NCBI RefSeq assembly: GCF_001438845.1
Contig: NZ_JQCL01000001.1
Span: forward strand, 1-52,629
Length of the DNA: 52,629 nt
Direction: 5' to 3'
Source: Lactiplantibacillus xiangfangensis
GTDB lineage: Bacteria; Bacillota; Bacilli; Lactobacillales; Lactobacillaceae
Below the pieces are notes generated by a model that searched no databases, was not told the DNA's origin, and saw nothing but the letters and a program-made list of their open reading frames with translations. Positions 16,277-24,468 of this stretch are shown in pieces. A program made the translations under genes and the position numbers. Within the stretch, counting starts at the first letter, position 1; every line of letters begins with the position of its first letter.

Positions 16277-16301
16277 AAAACTAACTATATTGTTGTTAGT
16301 T

Positions 16302-16500
16302 CAGTCGGGTACTCGGAGGGTGACGCTGATGACATCGGTCGTGACGGTGGTGTTAGCGCGGCGCTTTTTTCTGCCGAGCTTAAACCACGGACAGTCCGGG
16401 ATAGTTGCGTTTTTTGCAGCTATTCCGGGCGAGGGGCTAGACCGCTCTCCAGGCTAGCCCCGGTCCCACGACCGTATGTTATCAGCGCCAACCGGACTGG
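16302..16500. other. Second large multi-branched structure (element C)
   Basis: Begins about 25 bp after copy B. The outer stem pairs 16322-16343 with 16467-16489 (about 20 bp, one bulge, one or two non-Watson-Crick pairs), and CAGTC/GACTG pair beyond that. Inner hairpins: an imperfect one at about 16352-16385 with a T-run loop; 13 bp including two G-U pairs (16397-16409 with 16417-16429), loop GTTTTTT; and a perfect 8 bp (GGGGCTAG/CTAGCCCC, 16433-16440 with 16454-16461). A TTTTT run follows the outer stem at 16500. It shares the architecture of copies A and B but not their joint sequences. Strand of action is unknown. Confidence 0.55.
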
Positions 16501-16519
16501 TTTTTAGTCATCTACCCGA

Positions 16520-17176
16520 CTACAAGTAACTGGTTTCGTTCCAGCGCTTAATCGTGAAGTTTTGGTTATCGTACGTTTCTAAGACCGTTAAACTATCGTT
16601 GTCAACGATTCCCGTTCCGACTGTCTGACCGTTTACGACGAACGGCTGACGCAGGTCTTTGACCGCAACGTTCAACAATGCTTTAATGCCAAAAGTAGTG
16701 GTTAAGCCGTGTGAAACGATCAAAATCGGTAAGGGACTGTCCAAGCCGACCGTTGCGACGGCATCGTGAATCGCTGCCGTCACCCGGTTTAAAAATTCTG
16801 GGTAGCTCTCACCACCAGTAGATAACTCAGGTTGATACTTTTCTGGTTGATTAACACATACGTCATACTGCTCATGTGGCTCAACCGTCGCCTCAATTTG
16901 ACCTTCCCACTTGCCAAAATCCATTTCTTTCAGCCGTGAATCCAGTGTAATTTCATCCTGCCAGCGATTAGGCGCTACCACGTACTTGGCCGTGTTTAAT
17001 GCCCGTAGCTGGGGACTACTGTACACTCTGGCAAAGCGAACGTCCTTTAAATACGCTCCGGCCCGCTTGGCACCATCAATGCCACTTGCAAGCAATGGCG
17101 AATCACAGCCACCGCCCTGAAAGCGGTGCTCGACGTTATACTTCGTCTGACCATGGCGAATAAAATAAAGTTCCAT
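16520..17176 (-). CDS. Histidine phosphatase family protein (phosphoglycerate mutase-like), copy 1
   Basis: Branch-1 histidine phosphatase of 218 aa. The N-terminal FIRHGQT holds the phosphorylated His (residue 8); the second RH-type site is SHG (about residue 155) and the acid/base Glu lies in LKEMDFGKWEG. It shares the segment VEHRFQGGG-DSPLL and overall layout with the next gene (17198-17866), so the pair is a tandem duplication. Such proteins in lactobacilli dephosphorylate small metabolites; the substrate is not known and true glycolytic mutase activity is unlikely. SD GGAGG precedes the ATG; the gap to the upstream paralogue is 21 bp. Confidence 0.92.
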   Translation of the reverse strand: MELYFIRHGQTKYNVEHRFQGGGCDSPLLASGIDGAKRAGAYLKDVRFARVYSSPQLRALNTAKYVVAPNRWQDEITLDSRLKEMDFGKWEGQIEATVEPHEQYDVCVNQPEKYQPELSTGGESYPEFLNRVTAAIHDAVATVGLDSPLPILIVSHGLTTTFGIKALLNVAVKDLRQPFVVNGQTVGTGIVDNDSLTVLETYDNQNFTIKRWNETSYL

Positions 17177-17197
17177 TTCATTTCCTCCGTTCAGAGG

Positions 17198-17866
17198 TTA
17201 CTTCAGAAAACTAGTTTCGTTCCATTTTTTCAAACTAAAATGTTCGTTATCTGTCGTTTCAATGACCGTTACACTGCCATTATCCACAATGCCGTTGCCA
17301 ATCGTCTTCATTAACTGGCCATTCATATAAAACGGATCACGTAGCTGTGCGACCGGCACGCCGAGCAAAGTCTTGACCGTCATCGTCGTGACTAACCCAT
17401 GTGCAACGACTAGTAAGGGGAGCGGGTTATCAGTTCCAGCCGCGGCCACGATTTTACGAACCGCCGCCGTTGTCCGGGCTACAAACGCCGCGTAACTTTC
17501 GCCACCACCAGCTTGGCTAGGGTCGTATTTCCCCGGTTGTTTTAACAGAACTTGCGCGTAAGCCCGTGGTTGTACCTCATTTTCGGCCTGTCCGTCCCAG
17601 GCGCCAAAGTCGAACTCTTTAAAACCAGGTTCGACGGTAATCTCCGGTTGCCACTGATTTGCAGCCACCACGTATTTCGCCGTATCCATTGCCCGCTTTT
17701 GCGGACTGCTATAAACTTTGGCGAAACGCGTATCAGCTAGATACTTGCCAGCAGCTTGTGCATCAACGATTCCGTCCGGTAGTAACGGTGAATCGGAACG
17801 ACCACCCTGAAAACGGTGTTCCAGGTTGAACTGCGTCCGGCCGTGCCGAACAAAATAAATTTGCAT
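17198..17866 (-). CDS. Histidine phosphatase family protein, copy 2
   Basis: Paralogue of the downstream gene; 222 aa. The catalytic FVRHGRT starts at residue 5, acid/base Glu in FKEFDFGAWDG, second His in VAHGL near residue 157. The two proteins keep the same joints (EHRFQGG, DSPLL, YSSPQ, NTAKYV versus DTAKYV) but differ widely elsewhere, so the duplication is old or the copies have specialised. It is the first gene of the two-gene unit, with SD GGAAGGA. Confidence 0.92.
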   Translation of the reverse strand: MQIYFVRHGRTQFNLEHRFQGGRSDSPLLPDGIVDAQAAGKYLADTRFAKVYSSPQKRAMDTAKYVVAANQWQPEITVEPGFKEFDFGAWDGQAENEVQPRAYAQVLLKQPGKYDPSQAGGGESYAAFVARTTAAVRKIVAAAGTDNPLPLLVVAHGLVTTMTVKTLLGVPVAQLRDPFYMNGQLMKTIGNGIVDNGSVTVIETTDNEHFSLKKWNETSFLK

Positions 17867-18034
17867 GGGACTTCATCCTTCCAACGATCATTATTCTTCT
17901 CTATTCTACCCGTGTTCCTTAAATTGATAAAGTATCCGCTTACGCGTGGCCCGTAAAAATTACTGAATAACAAATAAGGGCAGTCCCACGTATTGATCGT
18001 AAGACTGCTCTGATAATAGTTTCAACTTAAAAAT

Positions 18035-18625
18035 TTAGGCTTCGGTAGCCCCTTCAGTAATCGGTTTGACCATGTGTTCATACGGATGCACGCCAATCAT
18101 TAGCTGACCGTCAACGGTGAACCCTTGACGGTGGTATAACTTGGCTGCACGAGGATTGCCGTCGTCAACGTTCAAACTGAGTTTGGCAGCACCCAAACCA
18201 CTAACCAGCTTCGGTAACGCCGTTAATAACTGACTGCCGACACCGTGACCCTGCACTTTGGGGTCCACGGCCAACATGCTTAGGTACCATTCTCCAGGAC
18301 GTGCTTCACCACCTAATTCCAGTGGCGCCGTAAAACCGGATTGTTCGCCAGAGACATGCTTTAACAAGTTGTTGACCGCAACCTCATTATGAGCTGGGTG
18401 ACCAAACACGACCCCAACGACCTTATCTTTAAGGGTCGCCACGAACGTTTGCGCTAACCCATCGAGATTTTCCGGCAACGAATAGAGCTTGGTTAACATG
18501 TCTAGCAAGTCAGCCTCACTAACATCCTTTAACACCGGCATCTCCATGTCCCGATAAATCATTGCAATCAACGGTGCAATCTGTGCGCCATCTTGTGGTT
18601 GTGCTTTGCGAATCTGCATACTCAT
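18035..18625 (-). CDS. GNAT-family N-acetyltransferase
   Basis: Acetyl-CoA-dependent acyltransferase of 196 aa. The acetyl-CoA-binding motif A is clear at LAVDPKVQGHGVGSQLLTAL (about residues 128-147), preceded by the beta-4 strand and followed by the motif B segment AKLYHRQGFTV. N-terminal motifs C/D are visible around residues 5-30. The acceptor may be an amine or protein; no neighbour suggests which. Start ATG 18625 behind GGAGG. Confidence 0.9.
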   Translation of the reverse strand: MSMQIRKAQPQDGAQIAPLIAMIYRDMEMPVLKDVSEADLLDMLTKLYSLPENLDGLAQTFVATLKDKVVGVVFGHPAHNEVAVNNLLKHVSGEQSGFTAPLELGGEARPGEWYLSMLAVDPKVQGHGVGSQLLTALPKLVSGLGAAKLSLNVDDGNPRAAKLYHRQGFTVDGQLMIGVHPYEHMVKPITEGATEA

Positions 18626-18674
18626 TATTAACCTCCGTCGTTTTTTCTACCCTAACAAACCTTTCGATGCATCG

Positions 18675-19442
18675 TCAATCTTTTAGCTTGCCCTGATTGC
18701 GGCGATGCTCGACCGTCATCACCCAGGTCGTCACTGGTACGGTCAAAATAACCCCCATCAGAGAAAACAAAACCATGATGACTTCCGCGACAAAAATCTT
18801 ATTATTGATCACACTACCAAAGGAGTAATGTAACCCTGAAAACCAAATAAAAAGCGCCAAAAAGCCCCCGAAGAAGCCGAAGAACAACGTGTTAAACGTC
18901 GTCCCAATAATTTGCTTACCAACACTAATCCCATCAATATAGAGGCGCTTAGTTGTCACCTGCGGATGTTGTTCGATAATTTCACTCAATCCAGCCGCAA
19001 TGGCAATGCTGGCTTCCGCAATCGCACCGAGTGTGCTCAGAATGGCTTCTGTCACCGCGACCCCGACAAACGAAACACCGATCGTTAGCGACATGCCTTC
19101 CAAATCTTCACTGTCTTCTAAGCTAAAGCCCTGCGCCATGATCCAGTGCTCGACCGGAAAAATAATGAGAATTAACACGACCATTACGATGAGTGCGGCG
19201 ATATAAGCCGTTTTGGCTGCCAGTTCATTGTCTTCGCCAAAGAAGATCGTGAAGGCCAAGATAATCGTGCCGATGACTAGTGAGACGCCCATCGCTGGAA
19301 AGCCCCACGAGATCAGGACGACCGCTAGAAATAGCAGGCCAAAGTTAAAAATCAAACTGAGAAAGGCGGTCGCGCCGGTTTTGCCACCGATGATCGTCAT
19401 CAAAATAAATAATACCAAGCCTAAAACCGTAATCGTACTCAT
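18675..19442 (-). CDS. YibE/F-family membrane protein, short partner
   Basis: Integral membrane protein of 255 aa with about seven hydrophobic segments. It belongs to the YibE/F family, recognisable from the segments GVAVTEAILSTLGAIAEASI and NTLFFGFFGGFLALF. Function in the family is unknown. Its ATG overlaps the stop of the longer YibE/F gene by 4 bases (ATGA), so the two are translationally coupled and probably form one complex. Confidence 0.85.
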   Translation of the reverse strand: MSTITVLGLVLFILMTIIGGKTGATAFLSLIFNFGLLFLAVVLISWGFPAMGVSLVIGTIILAFTIFFGEDNELAAKTAYIAALIVMVVLILIIFPVEHWIMAQGFSLEDSEDLEGMSLTIGVSFVGVAVTEAILSTLGAIAEASIAIAAGLSEIIEQHPQVTTKRLYIDGISVGKQIIGTTFNTLFFGFFGGFLALFIWFSGLHYSFGSVINNKIFVAEVIMVLFSLMGVILTVPVTTWVMTVEHRRNQGKLKD

Positions 19443-20554
19443 GATGGCTTCACTTCCTCCCCTGGCATCAGCCGACTAGCCAGCCAGCTTGCCACCGGAA
19501 TCGCCAAAACAATCCCAATCCCAGAAATCAAACTCTGGACCATTCCAAGGGACATGTTCATCGTGAAAGTGTAGCCCCAATTATTGCCGTTTCGCAAATA
19601 GAGCAACGTCATCGCAAACGTATCCGCCATAAAAATTAGGAACAAAACGTTGATGAGCGGTCCCATGATTGAATGGCCAATTTGCAACCCAGATTTAAAG
19701 ATCTGGTTAGGTTCAATGTCTGGTCGTTCCGTCTTCAACTGAAAGAGCGAGGCCACGATATCCGTCGACTCGTCCATCACGGCACCCAGCGACCCTAAAA
19801 TCGTTTCAACTAAAAATAGGGGACGCGGAACTTGGGTGACGTACTGCATCGATTCATAAGTCACGCCGCGTTCATGCGTCACCGCAAACACGGTCAGACT
19901 AATCACGACAGCCAGGCCGGTTCCAGCTAAGGTTGCGCCAAAGGTGACCCACATTTGCCGGCCCCATCCCAGGACGAGCCACAAGGTCAACGCCGCAAAA
20001 ATAACGGCGAGAATCCCGAATAGCGTATAGACGTGCCCACCGTTCGTCGCCAAATCAATTTGGATGGCGGCGTAGAATAGCGCCGCGTTTAAGGCCACGC
20101 TCAAAAAGGCCATAAAACCACTAAATCGCATAATTAATAGTAATAAGGCAAACGCTATCCAGACGACAAACGCTAACGCCGTATCCCGTTTTAAGCCCTG
20201 AATCGTGACCGCGCTGTGCCGATTGGCCGGAATCCGAACGAAGACCTGATCCCCGCGCCGGTAAGCTTGGTCCATCGCACCGGATTGCGTATAACTGTTT
20301 TTGATCCGGTAAGTTTGTCCCTGATGCTTGTGGTTCAAGATGCGCACCGTGACGGTCTGGACAGCATCCACATCCTTATTTTCAAACTCATCGGTCGTTT
20401 TCGTCCGGCTACTAGCCGTGACGTGCGTAACCTGGGCGACCGTCTGCCGGTAGAAGCCGGCGTTAAAGCGCGTTAGACCCACGCCAATTAGGCCGACCAC
20501 CACGATAATGATGGTCAGCCACAGGCCCCCGCGTTGTTTTATCCGCTGTTTCAA
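19439..20554 (-). CDS. YibE/F-family membrane protein, long partner
   Basis: Membrane protein of 371 aa: a membrane anchor near the N-terminus (residues about 12-30), an extracytoplasmic beta-rich domain (about 35-120, with VRIPANRHSAVTIQG), then about seven membrane helices carrying the YibE/F core (ETILGSLGAVMDESTDIVASL; GHSIMGPLINVLFLIF). It starts at TTG (20554) with AGGGTG upstream. It overlaps its shorter paralogue; the soluble domain is unique to this partner. Confidence 0.85.
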   Translation of the reverse strand: MKQRIKQRGGLWLTIIIVVVGLIGVGLTRFNAGFYRQTVAQVTHVTASSRTKTTDEFENKDVDAVQTVTVRILNHKHQGQTYRIKNSYTQSGAMDQAYRRGDQVFVRIPANRHSAVTIQGLKRDTALAFVVWIAFALLLLIMRFSGFMAFLSVALNAALFYAAIQIDLATNGGHVYTLFGILAVIFAALTLWLVLGWGRQMWVTFGATLAGTGLAVVISLTVFAVTHERGVTYESMQYVTQVPRPLFLVETILGSLGAVMDESTDIVASLFQLKTERPDIEPNQIFKSGLQIGHSIMGPLINVLFLIFMADTFAMTLLYLRNGNNWGYTFTMNMSLGMVQSLISGIGIVLAIPVASWLASRLMPGEEVKPS

Positions 20555-20643
20555 AATTTCACCCTTTTTCGTTCTATGCTAACTTTAAGCTTAGCACTTC
20601 ACTACTATCAGCAGTGTTCTAGTCAACCATTCTTTACCAGAAA

Positions 20644-21645
20644 CTAAGCTTCTACTCGAACTCTTAAGGCTTTTAACCAAACTAACTCTTCACTGGCATT
20701 GCTCCGTTGCGCAAACTTTAAGCCAGCATCAATCAGTTCAAGCGCGCGCTTAGACTGATGATTGATTTGCCACTCGTACACGGCTTGTAACTTAAAGTTA
20801 GCCAGTGGCTCATACCGTTTAAGCAATTGCTGAACGCCAAGATCCTGATACCACCCGATAATTTGGGGCGCCGGATGTTCACTGAACAAGTTCCAATAGA
20901 GCGTCGCAGTCATGTAGCGGGCCAAATCGGCTGGCGGCACTAAGTTAAAGCTTGGTTCCAACCGGCTCAACCCCGCTAACAGATCCGGTGTGCTCAGTCC
21001 ATGCTGTAGTCCCCACTCCAGAATTAAAAAGGCTTGGCGAACGACCAAGTAATTCTGGTTGCCACCGTTACGAGGCATCACGATCATTGCGGCATCCAAA
21101 TCAGCAACACTGCCAGTTTGCATTTTTAGAGCGGTTGCGGTAGCCGTGACGTATGCGGCCGTCATTGCAGCCGTCGATTCACGGGCGGCTCGAAACTCCT
21201 GTGCGGCGGTCGGACGGCCATGAAAGTTCATTGGCAACAGCTGACCAACTTTTAACGTATTTGCCCAGACCCAAATAATAAAAATAAATAACCACAGATT
21301 GAAGTCCCAAGTAAACTGCATCATTGTGACTAGACTCAAAACAATTACCAATAAATTAAACAGCCCGCCCCCAAAGCAGTACAGCGCGTGGTTAAATCGT
21401 TTAGGATCGACCGGTGGCATTGCAACTAAGTGTGGGTAAGCCGTCAGCGGGCGTTGAAATTTCCAGTGGCCGTCAACTTTACAGAGTTGATACCGAAACC
21501 CAACTAGGGCGACGACCCGTGCCCCAATGAGACGGTAGCCAACCCACTGCCCGAGATCATAAATCAAGGTGGAAAGTAATTCACTGGCAATTAGCGCCAA
21601 CCCTAACCACCCGATTGTGGCAATAAATGATCCAACAACCTGCAT
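20644..21645 (-). CDS. M50/site-2-protease-like membrane protein without the zinc motif
   Basis: Protein of 333 aa with four or five membrane segments in the first 140 residues and a soluble helical repeat-like domain after that (about 160-333, possibly TPR-like). The layout resembles M50 intramembrane proteases: the place of HExxH is taken by YDLGQWVGY (about residues 29-37), CFGGGLFNLL matches the G-x-N segment, and LLPMNFHGRPT stands where the second motif with the zinc-binding Asp would be. Key His and Glu ligands are absent, so it is probably non-catalytic, or only an analogue. Family assignment is inference. It is monocistronic, with SD GGAGG. Confidence 0.6.
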   Translation of the reverse strand: MQVVGSFIATIGWLGLALIASELLSTLIYDLGQWVGYRLIGARVVALVGFRYQLCKVDGHWKFQRPLTAYPHLVAMPPVDPKRFNHALYCFGGGLFNLLVIVLSLVTMMQFTWDFNLWLFIFIIWVWANTLKVGQLLPMNFHGRPTAAQEFRAARESTAAMTAAYVTATATALKMQTGSVADLDAAMIVMPRNGGNQNYLVVRQAFLILEWGLQHGLSTPDLLAGLSRLEPSFNLVPPADLARYMTATLYWNLFSEHPAPQIIGWYQDLGVQQLLKRYEPLANFKLQAVYEWQINHQSKRALELIDAGLKFAQRSNASEELVWLKALRVRVEA

Positions 21646-21700
21646 TTAAATTCCTCCAACTAAAAATTGATTTTATCGTCATTAATAGGCCCATTATACC

Positions 21701-21742
21701 AAAATAAGGCGGTCCGTTACGGTTACCCGTAGCGAACCACCC
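21701..21742 (-). terminator. Probable terminator of the tRNA transcript
   Basis: Imperfect 15-bp stem (21708-21722 with 21727-21741) with a 4-nt loop and a T-rich tract on the minus strand, about 50 bp past the tRNA 3' end. Confidence 0.6.
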
Positions 21743-21793
21743 ATTCATTTGACCAAACCTTTACTTTTGGCAACGGTCACTGCTCATTAAAAA

Positions 21794-21865
21794 TGCGTCC
21801 CCTCGGAATTGAACCGAGATCGCAAGGACCGAAATCTCGCGTGCTATCCGTTACACTAAGGACGC
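21794..21865 (-). tRNA. tRNA-Arg (anticodon UCG)
   Basis: A 72-nt cloverleaf on the minus strand: acceptor GCGTCCT/GGGACGC (one G-U), D stem GTGT/GCAC, T arm CTCGG-TTCAATT-CCGAG, discriminator A. The anticodon loop reads TT-TCG-GT, giving UCG (Arg, codon CGA/CGG). Position 31-39 of the anticodon stem is an A-C mismatch and 28-42 a G-U pair. CCA is not encoded. Confidence 0.85.
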
Positions 21866-21888
21866 CCGTAATTTCATGTTACCACTTT

Positions 21889-22653
21889 TTAACGTCGACG
21901 ATGCTTGACCACGGTGAAAAAGTGCAAAATACTAGCCAACAAAATGTAAAAGATAACGACAAAGGCGCCGTAGTACGTCCAGAAATTAGTAAGTGGAATC
22001 AGCCGGCCCAAACCAGCTTCAATCCCCATAGTCAGTAACGCCATAACGGCAATCATGAAGAACAGTTCAACGTAACGTTTCATCGTATTATCATCCCTTT
22101 CCACTTTATGAGCCGCCTTTTGGCCCACACGCTCGCCTTCCGCCTGCTTCTTAGGTGTTAACGCCTGCATGCCCCAGGTGTGCGTAATGACGATCTCGCG
22201 CAACTTAATGAGACCGCCCATCGTCAAAAACTTGTCCATGGTTTTAAACGCCGCGTCGGTGACCCCGGTCAGGTAGTTTTCAACACCCCCAGCGTAGCAG
22301 TCGGTAATTGTAACGTAGTGCTTATTTTTAAACTGATCCGGGACGGCTTCGCCAACAGCGTTATAGCGGGCAATTCGACTACGGAAACAGTCCAAAAAGT
22401 TCTTCATGACCCCGGAAAGACCACCTAGATAGGTCGGCGCGGCCAAAACCCACACGTCAGCCGCTTGCAACTTAGCCGCTAATTGGTCTAACTCAGGATT
22501 AGGTAACTTATCATGATCCGGAACTAGCGCGTAGTCGTTTAAATTAACTAGTTCCGTTTCAGCACTGGTCGCCGCACCTTTTAACACGGCTTTCAGCATT
22601 TGACCCGTGACCCCATCCGGATTATGGGTGCCTAGAATTCCAATGACTTTCAC
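21889..22653 (-). CDS. NADPH-dependent FMN reductase-like flavoprotein with C-terminal membrane tail
   Basis: Residues about 1-175 are a flavodoxin-like fold: beta-1 and phosphate loop GILGTHNPDGVTGQML, then APTYLGGLSGVMKNFLD (about 73-89), the conserved FMN-binding loop of iron-sulfur flavoproteins and NAD(P)H-dependent FMN reductases, then TDCYAGG. After a charged linker come two membrane helices (about 194-212 and 225-245) ending in KHRRR, so the reductase would be anchored at the inner face of the membrane. This fusion is unusual for the family. An upstream ATG (22659) is too close to GGAGGG, so I chose GTG 22653. Confidence 0.82.
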   Translation of the reverse strand: MKVIGILGTHNPDGVTGQMLKAVLKGAATSAETELVNLNDYALVPDHDKLPNPELDQLAAKLQAADVWVLAAPTYLGGLSGVMKNFLDCFRSRIARYNAVGEAVPDQFKNKHYVTITDCYAGGVENYLTGVTDAAFKTMDKFLTMGGLIKLREIVITHTWGMQALTPKKQAEGERVGQKAAHKVERDDNTMKRYVELFFMIAVMALLTMGIEAGLGRLIPLTNFWTYYGAFVVIFYILLASILHFFTVVKHRRR

Positions 22654-23043
22654 AACCATCCCTCCTTATTCGTTACTTTTATTTTACCGCACTTTTACGT
22701 TCAAATACGTATACAAAACGAACGCAAACCATTAAAGTGACTAATGATGTTCACTTTTAACAAAAACGATTGACAATCAATTAAGGTCTTGTTTTAATAA
22801 ACGTAAGTACAACTTTACCAATCTTGTACAGTCTGTTCGACAACTTGAAGACTTTAAAATAGCCCACCTATTCCGGACTAATACGCAGACGAATAGGATG
22901 GCTTTATTGCGACGTTTAGGGCCGCAAACGCCGGGATGGCGTAGTTGTTCACTTTGAGAAACTGCATGCCAGTTTGGCGTACGCACCAATGGGGAACCGT
23001 CGTGCAGTCTCTCTAAATTGAAGCCGAAAGGACACAGTTAGAT
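22654..23043 (+). promoter_or_regulatory. 390-bp gap with a structured leader upstream of the ArsR gene
   Basis: No credible gene. On the plus strand, TTGACA at 22771-22776 could be a -35. Downstream are several hairpins: 11 of 13 pairs between 22861-22873 and 22891-22903; CGTTT/AAACG near 22913-22930; and an outer stem GAGAAACTGCA / TGCAGTCTCTC (22956-22966 with 23003-23013, one mismatch) enclosing GCCA/TGGC. The structure ends about 30 nt before the ArsR start, a typical position for a regulatory leader. I could not match it to a known riboswitch class. Confidence 0.45.
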
Positions 23044-23370
23044 ATGGCTAACTATCAAGAATCTGAAGTCGCACTCGCAAAAAGCGCAACTTTAATCAAC
23101 ATTTTTTCTGAGAAGATTCGGCGCCAAATCATCATTGCTCTGGGGAACAGTGACGATGGCCTAAACGTGACGGATATTACCGCCATGGTCAACATTTCGC
23201 GCCCCGCCGTCTCACACCACTTGCGTTTAATGCGCGAAGCGGGTGTGATCGACATGCGGAGTAACGGGGTCGAGCACATTTATTTTCTCACCTTGCGTGA
23301 TCCGTTGAAACAATTGCAAGCAACCTTTGACACTTTAGCGGCCGACACACTCACTGCCGGTGGCAAATAG
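23044..23370 (+). CDS. ArsR-family winged-helix regulator
   Basis: Small homodimeric DNA-binding regulator of 108 aa. The winged HTH is clear: FSEKIRRQIIIAL, then LNVTDITAMVNISRPAVSHHLRLM with the recognition helix SRPAVSHHL (about residues 58-66), then a wing around NGVEHIYFL. No Cys-rich metal site (no ELCVC motif), so it is a non-metal or differently sensing member. It is divergent from the membrane-tailed flavoprotein gene, a likely target. SD AAAGGA before ATG 23044. Confidence 0.88.
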   Translation: MANYQESEVALAKSATLINIFSEKIRRQIIIALGNSDDGLNVTDITAMVNISRPAVSHHLRLMREAGVIDMRSNGVEHIYFLTLRDPLKQLQATFDTLAADTLTAGGK

Positions 23371-23377
23371 GCTTAAT

Positions 23378-23422
23378 AAAAAATGGTGTTTCAGAGAGTT
23401 TTTCTGAAACACCATTTTTTTC
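23378..23422. terminator. Bidirectional terminator between the ArsR gene and rluA-like gene
   Basis: A perfect 15-bp stem (23381-23395 with 23403-23417) flanked by A and T tracts, serving both convergent genes. Confidence 0.88.
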
Positions 23423-23456
23423 TAATTTAAACTTATATTTTAACAGTCTTGACCAG

Positions 23457-24335
23457 CTAAATCGGAAACTGCTTCAAATCATCCGGCAACGGCGCTTCAA
23501 AGTAGACTTGCGTCTGTTCAAACGGGTCGTAAAAACTCAGGGTAGCTGCGTGCAACGCCTGGCGTTGAATCAACTGTTGATTCCCGCCATACAGCGCATC
23601 TCCGAGTAACGGGTGGCCTAGACTCGTCAGGTGGACGCGAATCTGGTGAGTGCGCCCGGTCACCAGTTCTAGCCGGACCCGACTCACATTAGCAGTCGCA
23701 TTAGTCGCAACCACCTCATACTTAGTCACAGCGTGTTTCCCCGTCGCCATGACTTGACGTCGCGGTGACTCATCTGGTCGGCCAATCGGCTGGTCAATAA
23801 CCCCTTTAGCTGGTTGAATGGTTCCCTTAATCCAAGCCAAATAAGTTTTATGCAGCGTGGCTTTCAATTGCGGGTCAGCCAGGATACTCTGGGCGACCCG
23901 GTGCTTTGCAACTAGCACTAGTCCACTCGTGTCCCGATCCAAACGAGTAATCAAATGGGGCCGCTGATTAGGCGCCTGTTGCGCAATTAAGTACCCCTTG
24001 ATCCGGTTGACGAGCGTCGCTTCCCGGTCACTGGGGCCCGGAACACTGGTGAGTCCTGCCGGTTTATTGACAACTAACCAATTATCATCTTCAAAAATAA
24101 CTGCTAAGGGGTCGTTATTAACGGCAATCGCCGGGTCCGGTGCTTCGTTAGCCAGTTGTAAGCCCGCCACGTCGCCGTTACCGACCGTTATGACACCGGT
24201 CACCGGGTGATCATTGACAAGAAACTGCCCCTCACCGTGTTTAACGGCCTTGATGAGCCGCATACTGATCCCGTGAGTCGTTAAAAAATGCTTCATGGAA
24301 ACCGGGGCGCCCCGGTGTTGCCAGACAAATTGCAT
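23457..24335 (-). CDS. RluA-family pseudouridine synthase
   Basis: Converts specific uridines to pseudouridine in rRNA or tRNA. The catalytic motif II is HLITRLDRDTSGLVLVAK (catalytic Asp in RLDRDTSG, about residue 134), with later family segments GRTHQIRVHL and HPLLGDALYG. An S4-like N-terminal segment (about residues 15-55) is present. The 292-aa length is normal. Target position cannot be given; lactobacilli have several paralogues (RluD, YhcT, YlyB types). ATG 24335 behind AAAGGA. Confidence 0.92.
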   Translation of the reverse strand: MQFVWQHRGAPVSMKHFLTTHGISMRLIKAVKHGEGQFLVNDHPVTGVITVGNGDVAGLQLANEAPDPAIAVNNDPLAVIFEDDNWLVVNKPAGLTSVPGPSDREATLVNRIKGYLIAQQAPNQRPHLITRLDRDTSGLVLVAKHRVAQSILADPQLKATLHKTYLAWIKGTIQPAKGVIDQPIGRPDESPRRQVMATGKHAVTKYEVVATNATANVSRVRLELVTGRTHQIRVHLTSLGHPLLGDALYGGNQQLIQRQALHAATLSFYDPFEQTQVYFEAPLPDDLKQFPI

Positions 24336-24468
24336 GTTAAAAATCCTTTCTGAAACTCAGGCTAAAAAATTGCTCTTAGTTGTTGGCGTTTATACCAAAT
24401 CTTAACAATTATGTTTATACAAGCATGGTATAGTTAGGTCATTATAATGCCATAATTTGGGGGAATTA

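Noticed and set aside
16124-16507. Two overlapping open frames of 109 and 127 codons
   Set aside because: Both run across structured elements B and C, with no start signals and no recognisable protein features.
22777-22989. 70-codon minus-strand frame upstream of the ArsR gene
   Set aside because: It coincides with the leader hairpins and lacks a ribosome site.
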